Shown here piece by piece: positions 1 to 6,858 of a stretch of DNA of 50,117 nucleotides. This stretch comes from Candidatus Methylomirabilota bacterium (GTDB lineage: Bacteria > Methylomirabilota > Methylomirabilia > Rokubacteriales > CSP1-6): the NCBI GenBank assembly GCA_036002485.1, contig DASYTI010000057.1, positions 1 to 50,117 on the forward strand, in the 5' to 3' direction. Position 1 is the first letter of the stretch. Every line of letters starts with the position of its first letter. Below the pieces are notes generated by a model. That model saw only the letters and a program-made list of their open reading frames with translations, did not search any database and was not told the DNA's origin. The translations under genes and the position numbers were made by a program.

Positions 1-141
1 CCGCTCCAGGCCAAGACGTACGATGCCCTCGCGGAGCTCTGGCGGGCGCGCTTCCGGCCCAGCGTCGTCAAGCAGATGCAGGACGCGGCGGCCGCGATCC
101 GCGCCAGGGTCTCTCAGGCCGCGCCGGAGCCCAAGCAGTAG
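1..141 (+). CDS. C-terminal end of an unidentified protein (partial)
   Basis: An open frame runs from the first base to a TAG at 139-141, giving 46 residues that end in APEPKQ. The visible part is helical and basic, with KTYDALAELW followed by an Ala/Arg-rich amphipathic stretch. This would fit the tail of a periplasmic binding protein or similar, but no family can be named from so little. A hairpin lies just after the stop. The start and most of the gene are outside the window. Confidence 0.55.
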   Translation, partial: PLQAKTYDALAELWRARFRPSVVKQMQDAAAAIRARVSQAAPEPKQ

Positions 142-147
142 CTCGGT

Positions 148-170
148 CCTCTCCCCCCTCAGCGAGAGGG
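148..170. terminator. Hairpin between convergent genes
   Basis: CCTCTC (148-153) pairs with GAGAGG (164-169) around a C-rich loop. It lies between the plus-strand stop at 141 and the minus-strand stop at 172. It has no clear T-run. It uses the same CCCTCTCC/GGAGAGGG core as the repeats elsewhere in the window, so it may be a degenerate copy of that repeat acting as a two-way terminator. Confidence 0.4.
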
Positions 171-171
171 A

Positions 172-1467
172 CTAGCGGGAGAGATGACCGGGCACGGCGG
201 GGCGGCCTTCCAGGCGCTGGCGGAAGAGCGCCTCGGCATCCTTGGTCCGGCCCGCCCGTAGATACGAGCTCAGCAGCGTCTGCTCGAAGACGTCGCGCTG
301 GGCGCGGCTGCCTCCGACCCGCACGATCTCCTCGAAGACCGGCTCGATGAGACGGATGGCCTCGCCATAGTCACCGCGCGCGAAGGCGGCCATACCCTCG
401 GCGACGTCGGCGACCACGGGGCCGGCGGGCTGGCGTCCTTCCCGCTCCATCTTCCGCAGCTCGGCGAGCCGGCTCTCGACCGCCGCGTGGTCGCCCGCCG
501 CCGCCAGCGCCATGACGATGTGGGCCTCGGCAAAGGCCGTGCTCGGTCGCGGAAAGGACCGAGCGGCAAAGTCCCGGATCTCGCCCCACGGAAGCGCGGC
601 GGGGCCCACTCCCCAGAGCTGGCAGCGCCACAGGAACGCGCTGCTGTCCGCCACCGCCCCCGTGGCCGCGGAGCGCGCGACGCCGGGACGGATGCTGTCC
701 TCGTAGACGGCGAGCGCGCGCGCGCCGCGCCCCGCCCCGAGCTCGAAGAGCGAGAGATGCCAGGAGAGATGGCAGTGCAGCTGGGCCGCGCGCTCGTATC
801 CGGGGATCCACCCGTTCACGAAGTCGGCGCCCCCGATACTGTCGCCTTCCTCATAGAAGACGTGCGCGAGGGCGTGGGCGGCGTTCGCGTTGCGCGGCCG
901 GAGCGTGAGCGACCGCTCGATCTTGCGCCGGCCCTCCGCCGGGCTGCCCGACTCCGTGCAGGCGAAGCCGTGCATGCCCAGGAACCACCAGTCGTCCTCG
1001 TAGGCGGACGCGACCCCATCGAGCAAGTCCCGAAGCAGCTTGTCGCGATCCCGCCGGCCGCTGGCTCCCACGAGGCTGTAGACCCCGGTGACGAGCGACA
1101 GCACGAGGGCATCGCGTGGCGTGTCCGCGAGGTGCTCGCGCACGAGGGCGAGCCCGCCCGTCAGCTCGCCGTCGATGGCGAGGGAGAGCGCCTCGATGTG
1201 GCGGCGCTCGCGCGGTGTGACCCCGCCCGCGAGCGCGCGCGCCCGGCCAATCGCCTCCTTGGCGGCGGGAACGGCGCCGCGGGCCTGCAGGCCACGGGCG
1301 CGGGCAGCGTGACCCAGCGCGAAGTCTGGATCCGCCTCGAGGGCCGCCTCGAGTGCCGGCTCGACGCCCGCGCTCGCCGAGAGGAACGCGTCCACGCCGA
1401 GCCGGTACTGCTCGGCGGCGCGCTCGGAAGTGGTGGACAGGCGAAGACCGCCACGGTCCTCAAACAT
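172..1467 (-). CDS. Tetratricopeptide-repeat protein (TTC38-like)
   Basis: This 431-residue protein is all-helical with no signal peptide or membrane segment, so it is probably cytosolic. Repeats of TPR type are visible (for example the A/L-rich helices near residues 40-75, 165-205 and 350-415). The middle, with LGMHGFACTESG and NAAHALAHVFYEEGD, matches the TTC38/StaR-like TPR family, whose biochemical role is unknown. The ATG overlaps the stop of the upstream enolase-superfamily gene by 8 bases, so the two are likely co-translated. The protein may act as a partner or scaffold for that enzyme, but this is inference from position. Confidence 0.75.
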   Translation of the reverse strand: MFEDRGGLRLSTTSERAAEQYRLGVDAFLSASAGVEPALEAALEADPDFALGHAARARGLQARGAVPAAKEAIGRARALAGGVTPRERRHIEALSLAIDGELTGGLALVREHLADTPRDALVLSLVTGVYSLVGASGRRDRDKLLRDLLDGVASAYEDDWWFLGMHGFACTESGSPAEGRRKIERSLTLRPRNANAAHALAHVFYEEGDSIGGADFVNGWIPGYERAAQLHCHLSWHLSLFELGAGRGARALAVYEDSIRPGVARSAATGAVADSSAFLWRCQLWGVGPAALPWGEIRDFAARSFPRPSTAFAEAHIVMALAAAGDHAAVESRLAELRKMEREGRQPAGPVVADVAEGMAAFARGDYGEAIRLIEPVFEEIVRVGGSRAQRDVFEQTLLSSYLRAGRTKDAEALFRQRLEGRPAVPGHLSR

Positions 1468-2599
1468 AGCCGGGGCCCTCGATCACCGGGTGAGCTGTCA
1501 GAAAAGCTTCGTCGATCTCGACGCCGAGGCCGGGCTTCTCCAGCGGCCGCACGCAGCCGTCCGTGCCGATCCGGTAGGGCTCGCTGCCGAGCTTGTCGCG
1601 GAAGAGGTTGTACGTGGAGACGTCGGCCTCGAAATAGCCGGCATTGTCGATGGCGGCCAGAAAATGGATGCAGGCGGCCATGTTGAGGCCGGTCATCGAG
1701 GTATGCGGGTTGATGGAGAGCTTCCACGTCGAGGCGAGGGCCGCGATGCGCAGCCCTTCCGTGATGCCCCCGGTCTTGGAAAGATCGGGCTGCAGGATGG
1801 TGATCACCCGGTCCTCGATCACGCGGGAGAACTCGAAGCGCGTGTAGTGATTTTCGCCGGCGGCCAAGGGTACGCGGGCAAAGGTGGCCGCCTGCGCATA
1901 GCTCCGGTGGTCGTGGGGCGGAAAGGGCTCCTCGAGCCAGCCCACGGCATGAGCCTCCAGTCCCGGCATGGCCTGGCGCGCATCCGCCACGGTGTAGCCG
2001 GTATTGGCGTCAGAGAGAATGGTCAGCCCCTCGCCGAAGGCCTTGCGCACCGCCGCCACGCGCTCGAGATCACGCGTGGGAGCATCGCCGATACGGAGCT
2101 TGACCGCCTTGTAGCCCGCCTCGACGTGGACACGCGCCTCGTCCACGAGCGCCGCGGGCTCCTGATAGCCGAGCGAGACACCGCCCGCATACGCGGGGAT
2201 GGGGCGCGCCGCGCCGCCGAGAAGACGATAGAGCGGCCAGCCCACCGCCTTGCCGCGTATATCCCAGAGCGCCATGTCGATGCCGCTCATGGCGATGGCC
2301 GTGGCCGCGCCCATCCCGTGGGAGCCCAGCTGCATCTTGTAGATCTTGGCCCACACCCCAACAACATCAGATGCGTCCATTCCCATGACGAGCTGCTTGA
2401 GCGTGGTATTGGCGTGGTGGGCGACCGCGCCGGGCGAGCGGCCGTGATGCGACTCGCCCCAGCCGACCAGGCCCCCGTCCGTCGTCACCTTGACCACGAC
2501 GGCGTCGCGCTTGACCGCCATCCCGATGCCCAGCGAGACACGGGCCTCGGGCGGGACGGGAAACGACGTGGGAAACGCGCGAATGTCCGCGATCTTCAT
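1460..2599 (-). CDS. Mandelate racemase/muconate lactonizing family enzyme
   Basis: This 379-residue enolase-superfamily enzyme is the usual length. It has the N-terminal capping domain (1-125) and a TIM barrel. Visible active-site residues are K167-x-R169 on strand 2, metal ligands D197 (SDANTGY), E223/E224 (WLEEP) and E249 (GENHY), and the D272/H299 dyad (QPDLSKTGG, NPHT). The D-H dyad places it in the mandelate-racemase subgroup, whose members are mostly acid-sugar dehydratases or racemases using Mg2+. KxR instead of KxK is a variation, so the substrate cannot be named. It is followed by the TPR gene with an 8-base overlap. Confidence 0.85.
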   Translation of the reverse strand: MKIADIRAFPTSFPVPPEARVSLGIGMAVKRDAVVVKVTTDGGLVGWGESHHGRSPGAVAHHANTTLKQLVMGMDASDVVGVWAKIYKMQLGSHGMGAATAIAMSGIDMALWDIRGKAVGWPLYRLLGGAARPIPAYAGGVSLGYQEPAALVDEARVHVEAGYKAVKLRIGDAPTRDLERVAAVRKAFGEGLTILSDANTGYTVADARQAMPGLEAHAVGWLEEPFPPHDHRSYAQAATFARVPLAAGENHYTRFEFSRVIEDRVITILQPDLSKTGGITEGLRIAALASTWKLSINPHTSMTGLNMAACIHFLAAIDNAGYFEADVSTYNLFRDKLGSEPYRIGTDGCVRPLEKPGLGVEIDEAFLTAHPVIEGPGYV

Positions 2600-2614
2600 C
2601 GAGGACTCCCCCTC

Positions 2615-2738
2615 ACTAACTCAGCCCTCGCCTCGCGGCTCTGCCGCTCAGCTCGAACTACGGCCCTCTCCCCCTCCTGGGGAGAGGGTTCAAAAGTCTC
2701 CCTCTCCCTTCCAGGGAGAGGGCCGGGGTGAGGGTGGC
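2615..2738. repeat. Composite palindromic repeat (arm plus two hairpins)
   Basis: From left to right there is an arm reading ACTCAGCCCTCGCCTCGCGG with a following GCTCAGCTCGAAC, then two CCCTCTCC...GGAGAGGG hairpins, then GGGGTGAGGGTGG. The first arm matches the left arm of the 215-bp palindrome at 20640-20854. The whole unit is the reverse complement of the unit at 45116-45257. It fills the gap between the cysteine dioxygenase-like and enolase-superfamily genes and may terminate the upstream operon. Confidence 0.75.
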
Positions 2739-2765
2739 CGATCGCACCCTGAAGCATGTCCATGC

Positions 2766-3326
2766 TCAGCAGTTCATGTATTTGCCGCTCACCAGAGACT
2801 TCACGGTGCCGTCGGCGTCGAAGACGTGGCGCTGGAGGCCCATGAGGTCCTTGCCGTAGACGTGGATCTCCAGCGTGTCCTTGGTGGTTGGATTGTGCAT
2901 GGCGTGGATCTCGTCGTGGGGTGGCACGAGTCGGGACACGGCGCCGGGCTTGTGACGAAGCACCTCGCGCACTTCGAGCGCCACCTTGCCTCCGAGGGAG
3001 CGCGCGCCCGTGGAGACATAGCGCGTCTCCTGGATCTCGTTCTCGACCACCCCCACCAGGCCCCACGTTTCATGATCGTGAGAGCGGGCCTCGTCACCCG
3101 GCGGCCAGATCACCGAGGTGACGTTGAATCGCGGGCCCCGGTGGAGGATGTAGCGGCCCCGCTGACCCGCCGGCGCGGTGCGATACTCGGCGGGAATCGC
3201 CTCCGGATTGCCGCAGAGCTTCTCGAGGAACGGCGCCGCCCGGCGGGTGATGACCTCGGGGTCCTGCTCCTTGCTCGTGATCGCCTCGAGATCCTCGAGG
3301 AACTGCTTGAACGTGTACACCGTCAT
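2766..3326 (-). CDS. Cysteine dioxygenase-like (thiol dioxygenase) cupin protein
   Basis: This 186-residue cupin belongs to the type I cysteine dioxygenase/3-mercaptopropionate dioxygenase group. These enzymes use three-histidine Fe(II) to oxidise a thiol to a sulfinate. Iron ligands are visible as HDH in SHDHETWG and the later PHDEIHAMHN. The ATG at 3326 is chosen because GAGGAGGAG lies 5-6 bases upstream, directly after the stop of the sulfurtransferase gene 11 bases away. It is the last gene of the thiol operon, which supports a role in cysteine or mercaptoacid breakdown. Cysteine versus mercaptopropionate as substrate cannot be decided. Confidence 0.8.
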   Translation of the reverse strand: MTVYTFKQFLEDLEAITSKEQDPEVITRRAAPFLEKLCGNPEAIPAEYRTAPAGQRGRYILHRGPRFNVTSVIWPPGDEARSHDHETWGLVGVVENEIQETRYVSTGARSLGGKVALEVREVLRHKPGAVSRLVPPHDEIHAMHNPTTKDTLEIHVYGKDLMGLQRHVFDADGTVKSLVSGKYMNC

Positions 3327-3337
3327 CGATCTCCTCC

Positions 3338-4318
3338 TCAGAGCTCGACCGGTGTGTCGGAGCGGCCGCCCCACTCCGTCCACGAGCCGTCATAGACCGC
3401 GACCTTCTTGTGCCCGATCACGTGAAGCCCCAGGGCCAGCACCGAGGCCGTCACCCCCGAGCCGCAGGTGGTCGCCACCGGTTTGCGCGGATCCAGTCCC
3501 GCCTCGCGAAACGCCTCCTTGAGCCCCTCGGGAGGAAGGAGGGTGCCGTCCGGCCGGTAGAGCATGTCATAGGGCAGGTTGAAGCTGCCCGGAATGTGGC
3601 CGGCGCGCAGCCCCTGACGCGGCTCGGCCTCGGTGCCGTAAAAGCGGCCGCGCGAGCGAGCGTCCAGCACCTGCTCGCGACGCGTGTCGACATTGCGTCG
3701 CATCTGCTCGAGCCCGCGCACGAGCGCGGGCCGGAGCTTGGCGCGGAAGCGACGGACGGCGGGGGTGGGCGCCCCCGTGGCGAGGGGACGCCCCTCGGCC
3801 TTCCACTTCTTGAGTCCGCCGTCGAGCACAGCCACCCGATCGTGCCCGAAGGCCCGGAAGGTCCACCAGACGCGCGCGGCGCTGACCACGCCGCGGGTGT
3901 CATAGACCACGATGAGGTCATGGCTCGACAGCCCCAGCGCGCTCATGTGGCGGGAGAACTCCGCCGCCGCGGGAAGCATGTGGGGAAGAGGCGTGGTGCG
4001 ATCGGCGATCTCGTCGATGTCGAAGAAGACCGCCCCGGGGATATGCCCTTCCTCGAACTCGCGGCGCGCGCTGCGCTGGAGCTGAGGCATGTGCCAGGTG
4101 CCGTCCACCACGCGCACGCGAGAGTTCTCCCCGCCCCCGCGAGGATCAGATAGAACCGCGGCCAGCCACTCCGTGGTCACGACGAGGCCCGGGCTCTTGA
4201 AGGCGGCCGGCCCCCGGGCCGCCTTCGTGCGGGCCCGGGGTCGTGCGGGACGCTTCGCGCGGCGGCTTACTTTGACCGCGCGGCGTCGAGGGCGGCGGGG
4301 TCGAGATCGACTTCCCAT
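3338..4318 (-). CDS. sseA: 3-mercaptopyruvate/thiosulfate sulfurtransferase
   Basis: A tandem two-domain rhodanese. The N-terminal domain is inactive and the C-terminal domain carries the active loop CGSGVTA, the signature of 3-mercaptopyruvate sulfurtransferases (thiosulfate enzymes have CRxGxT). It moves sulfur from mercaptopyruvate to a thiol or cyanide. Two starts are possible. ATG at 4318 has GGAGG 10 bases upstream and overlaps the upstream rhodanese gene by 52 bases, adding a very basic 46-residue N-terminus. GTG at 4180 gives 280 residues, the normal family length, but lacks a ribosome site. I list the longer form; the core is certain and the start is not. Confidence 0.85.
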   Translation of the reverse strand: MGSRSRPRRPRRRAVKVSRRAKRPARPRARTKAARGPAAFKSPGLVVTTEWLAAVLSDPRGGGENSRVRVVDGTWHMPQLQRSARREFEEGHIPGAVFFDIDEIADRTTPLPHMLPAAAEFSRHMSALGLSSHDLIVVYDTRGVVSAARVWWTFRAFGHDRVAVLDGGLKKWKAEGRPLATGAPTPAVRRFRAKLRPALVRGLEQMRRNVDTRREQVLDARSRGRFYGTEAEPRQGLRAGHIPGSFNLPYDMLYRPDGTLLPPEGLKEAFREAGLDPRKPVATTCGSGVTASVLALGLHVIGHKKVAVYDGSWTEWGGRSDTPVEL

Positions 4319-5853
4319 TTCAGATAGGCCTCCATGGCCTCGCGGCCCTTCTCGTACGGCTTGAGCACCACATCGTCGGTCTCGTCGAGGAGTCGGCTCT
4401 TGCCCGTCTCGAGCGCGAGCCCCACCCGCTCCCACGCAGAGGTGCCACCGTCCAGCACGCGGACGGCGGCATAGCCGACGCGCGCGAGCGCGGCCGCGGC
4501 GAGCGTCGAGGGCCGCCCGTCGCGGCACGTGAGAACGAGGGCCCGTGTCCGATCGGGGAGAGCCTGTGGAGCCTTGAGCTCGAGGCGGCTGCGGCACAGC
4601 CATGCCGCGCCCGGCACGTGGCCGCGGGCATAGACATCGCTCGGATCGACGCTGAGCACGGTGGGCGGCTGTCCTCCCGCGAGCGCGGCCTTGAGCTCCG
4701 CCGCCACGAGGCTGCCCACCACCTCCCGCGCCGCCGCGAATCCCCACGGCTCGGCCTCGGGATGGCCGGTCTCGATGGCGCCGCCCTGCTCGATCCATGC
4801 GGGGAGCCCGCCCGAGAGCACCGCCACCTGAGGCAGACCCATGCGCTTGAGCCACGAGGCGGTCATGACCGAGCGGCCGGCGCCATCGCAGACCAGCACG
4901 ACGCGCGCGGCGCGCACCGCGATGTACTCGTCGGTGGCCTGGACGGCCTGGCCACCGGGGGCCCACGCGGCGCCCGCCAAATGACCGGCCTCGTATTCCT
5001 CGCGCATGCGGACATCGAGGACGACGACATTCTCCTCGGCGCGACGGGCCCAGAGATTGCTCAGCTCGACCGCCGTGATGGATGCGATCCCGTCATCCTT
5101 GGCCACCCGCGCCGCCACCGCGCGCGCCCGCTCGCGGCCCGCCTCCGACACCGCGGGCGCCCAGCGCTGGGCTCCCCGCTCGAGGGCAAAGCCGGCCAGC
5201 TCCCAACCCATGGTGCCGTTCTCGAGGGCCACGATGGGATTGGGCAGCCTCATGCGCCGGAGAGACTCGGCGCCGATATAGCTCCGGGTGCGGCCGCCGC
5301 AGTGGACGACGATGGTGGTCTCGGGTTTCGTGGCGAGCTCGCCGATCCGCAGGGTGAGCTCGCCCCCCGGCATGCTCACGGAGCCCGGGATACAGCCCCG
5401 GTGATACTCCTCGGGCGTGCGCGAATCCACGATGACCAAGTCTTCGCCGCCATCGATCCGCCGCTTCAGCTCGTGAGGGGGGATCTCGGGCGTGCCGAGG
5501 TGATGGAGGGCCCATTCCCCGAACGCCTTGCTCGGCACGTTGATGCCCGTGACGGTTTCCCGCCCTCCCGCGCACCAGTCGCCAAGCCCTCCCTCGAGCG
5601 TGCGGACGTCGGTATAGCCCATGGCGCGCACCATGGGCGAGGCGAGCGCGGCCAGGGTGCCGTCGCCGTCACACAATACGAGGGGCGTGCCCTTCGCCGA
5701 CACGAGATCGCGCAGCCTGAACTCGAGGAGCCGCCGGGGCAGAGAGGTCGCGCGGAAGATATGCCCGCGCTCATAAGCCGCGCGCTCGCGGAGATCGAGG
5801 ACGGCGTGGGGCGCCTCGCCCGCCATGAGCGCGGCCAGCTCACGCGGCGTCAC
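4267..5853 (-). CDS. Four-domain rhodanese-like sulfurtransferase
   Basis: This 528-residue protein carries four rhodanese modules in a row. Each has a cysteine at the active-loop position: LVLCDGDG, VVHCGGRTRS, LVCDGAGRS and LTCRDGRPS. There is no signal peptide. Rhodanese domains carry persulfide sulfur on that cysteine. The GTG start at 5853 overlaps the TGA of the upstream VKOR-thioredoxin gene as GTGA, the hallmark of coupled translation. Starts further upstream would run inside the thioredoxin domain. The neighbours (mercaptopyruvate sulfurtransferase, thiol dioxygenase, thiol oxidoreductase) point to sulfane-sulfur handling. The physiological acceptor is unknown. Confidence 0.85.
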   Translation of the reverse strand: MTPRELAALMAGEAPHAVLDLRERAAYERGHIFRATSLPRRLLEFRLRDLVSAKGTPLVLCDGDGTLAALASPMVRAMGYTDVRTLEGGLGDWCAGGRETVTGINVPSKAFGEWALHHLGTPEIPPHELKRRIDGGEDLVIVDSRTPEEYHRGCIPGSVSMPGGELTLRIGELATKPETTIVVHCGGRTRSYIGAESLRRMRLPNPIVALENGTMGWELAGFALERGAQRWAPAVSEAGRERARAVAARVAKDDGIASITAVELSNLWARRAEENVVVLDVRMREEYEAGHLAGAAWAPGGQAVQATDEYIAVRAARVVLVCDGAGRSVMTASWLKRMGLPQVAVLSGGLPAWIEQGGAIETGHPEAEPWGFAAAREVVGSLVAAELKAALAGGQPPTVLSVDPSDVYARGHVPGAAWLCRSRLELKAPQALPDRTRALVLTCRDGRPSTLAAAALARVGYAAVRVLDGGTSAWERVGLALETGKSRLLDETDDVVLKPYEKGREAMEAYLKWEVDLDPAALDAARSK

Positions 5854-6713
5854 GGCCGGGCGCCCGCCTGCGTCGTGTAGCGGAACCTGGAGAGCTCGGC
5901 GAGGCGCTCGAGGGACAGCACTCCCTCGTGCTTCTGGCCGCCGATCATCCACGTGGGATAGGCGCGCACGCCCGCCCTCACGCAGCGCTCATCGATCGTC
6001 TTATGATCGCCCGTGGGATTGCACTCCACGTACGGCAGACGCTCCGCGGCAGGCCCGAACCGGGCCTTTTGCTCTTTGCACGCGGGTCACCAGTGGGCGC
6101 CGTAGAACACGGCCTGGTTCTTCTTGAGATGCTCGGCGAGAGCCATCTGGTATCCCGCGGGCGTGGAGAAGTCCGCGGCGAAGATGAACGCGCCGAAGAT
6201 CACCGCGGCCACGCCCGCCGTGATGCCGAGTCCGGCCAGGTGCTTCAGCGAATACGCCCGGGCAGGGGCCGCGGGCCGCCTCACCATCATGGTCACGAGG
6301 AGCAGGAGCGAGATGGCGCCCGAGGCGAGGCAGTAGGGGCAGGTGGCGCCGATCACGAAGACCGACAGGTACGTGAGGTAGATCGAGAAGGCCACCGCGG
6401 CCGAGACGAACATGAAGGCCGTCTGCCAGCGCCGCACGGTTTGCGGGATGACGCTCAGGACCAAGATGGCGGCGTAGACGGTGGCGCCCCAGAGGGCGGT
6501 GGGGAGACCGGCGAGGAGCGAATAGCGACTGGCCTGGACGATGTCGCAGCCGCTGCCGTCGCGGCAGAGGAAGGTTTGATTGCCGCCCAGCTTCAGCGCG
6601 GTCAGGTAGCCGGCCACGGCCAGACCCACGAGGGCCAACCCCGCGATGATCCAGTCCGGCCGCGACGTGACGGGCGGCGAGGGCATCTCGCGCGGCTTCT
6701 TGAGCTTCGGCAT
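5850..6713 (-). CDS. VKOR-thioredoxin fusion, probable selenoprotein (in-frame TGA = Sec209)
   Basis: Residues 1-190 form a bacterial vitamin K epoxide reductase domain with several membrane helices, loop cysteines C50 and C56 and the active CPYC motif (C125, C128). In related fusions a thioredoxin domain with WCPxC follows. Here the frame reads FYGAHW, then TGA (6089-6087), then PACKEQKARFG, and continues open to a TGA at 5852-5850 as a complete thioredoxin-like domain. So TGA replaces the first CxxC cysteine (U209-P-A-C212). The downstream stop overlaps the next start as GTGA. ATG 6713 has GAGG six bases upstream. A standard caller would stop at 6087 and give a 208-residue fragment. VKOR reoxidises thiol oxidoreductases using quinone. 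A nonsense mutation or a base error is the alternative. Confidence 0.8.
6051..6067 (-). promoter_or_regulatory. Candidate bacterial SECIS hairpin
   Basis: On the minus strand AGGCCCG (6067-6061) pairs perfectly with CGGGCCT (6057-6051) around the three-base loop GUU (6060-6058). The loop begins 26 bases after the in-frame TGA at 6089-6087. Bacterial SECIS elements are known to be stem-loops within the coding region just after the UGA, with the apical loop roughly 16-37 bases downstream and a G among the first loop bases. This hairpin meets all three conditions. SelB binding is inferred. Confidence 0.6.
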
Positions 6714-6752
6714 CAAAGTCCTCGGGCTCGGCCCGCGAGCAGGCGAGCGTTT

Positions 6753-6772
6753 TGTGCGAGGATTATCGCACA
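6753..6772. promoter_or_regulatory. Interrupted palindrome between divergent operons, possible operator
   Basis: TGTGCGA (6753-6759), six bases, then TCGCACA (6766-6772): perfect 7-base arms. It lies in the 145-base gap between the minus-strand thiol operon (start 6713) and the plus-strand hydrolase gene (start 6859). That is where a dimeric regulator controlling both directions would bind. No regulator gene is adjacent, so the protein is unknown. Confidence 0.4.
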
Positions 6773-6829
6773 GGCGGAGCCGTCATGCTGCTCACGCGGG
6801 GCGACCTCGCGGGGGGCGCGGCTCGCGAC

Positions 6830-6852
6830 TATACTTGGCGACAACCAGGAGG
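6830..6852 (+). promoter_or_regulatory. -10 box and strong ribosome site for the nicotinamidase-like gene
   Basis: TATACT at 6830-6835 is a good -10 element, without a recognisable -35. AGGAGG at 6847-6852 lies six bases before the ATG at 6859 and fixes that start over longer in-frame alternatives. Confidence 0.5.
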
Positions 6853-6858
6853 TGTCCC

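Noticed and set aside
4319-4966. N-terminal extension of the mercaptopyruvate sulfurtransferase to 542 residues
   Set aside because: The extra part is an Arg/Ala-rich shadow of the four-domain rhodanese gene in another frame, with no family features.
5850-6089. Reading 6087 as the true stop, with a truncated VKOR and a separate untranslated stretch
   Set aside because: The frame after the TGA encodes an intact thioredoxin domain with the correct second Cys and ends in a coupled GTGA overlap. A nonsense mutation or sequencing error remains possible but explains less, and the SECIS-like hairpin would then be coincidence.
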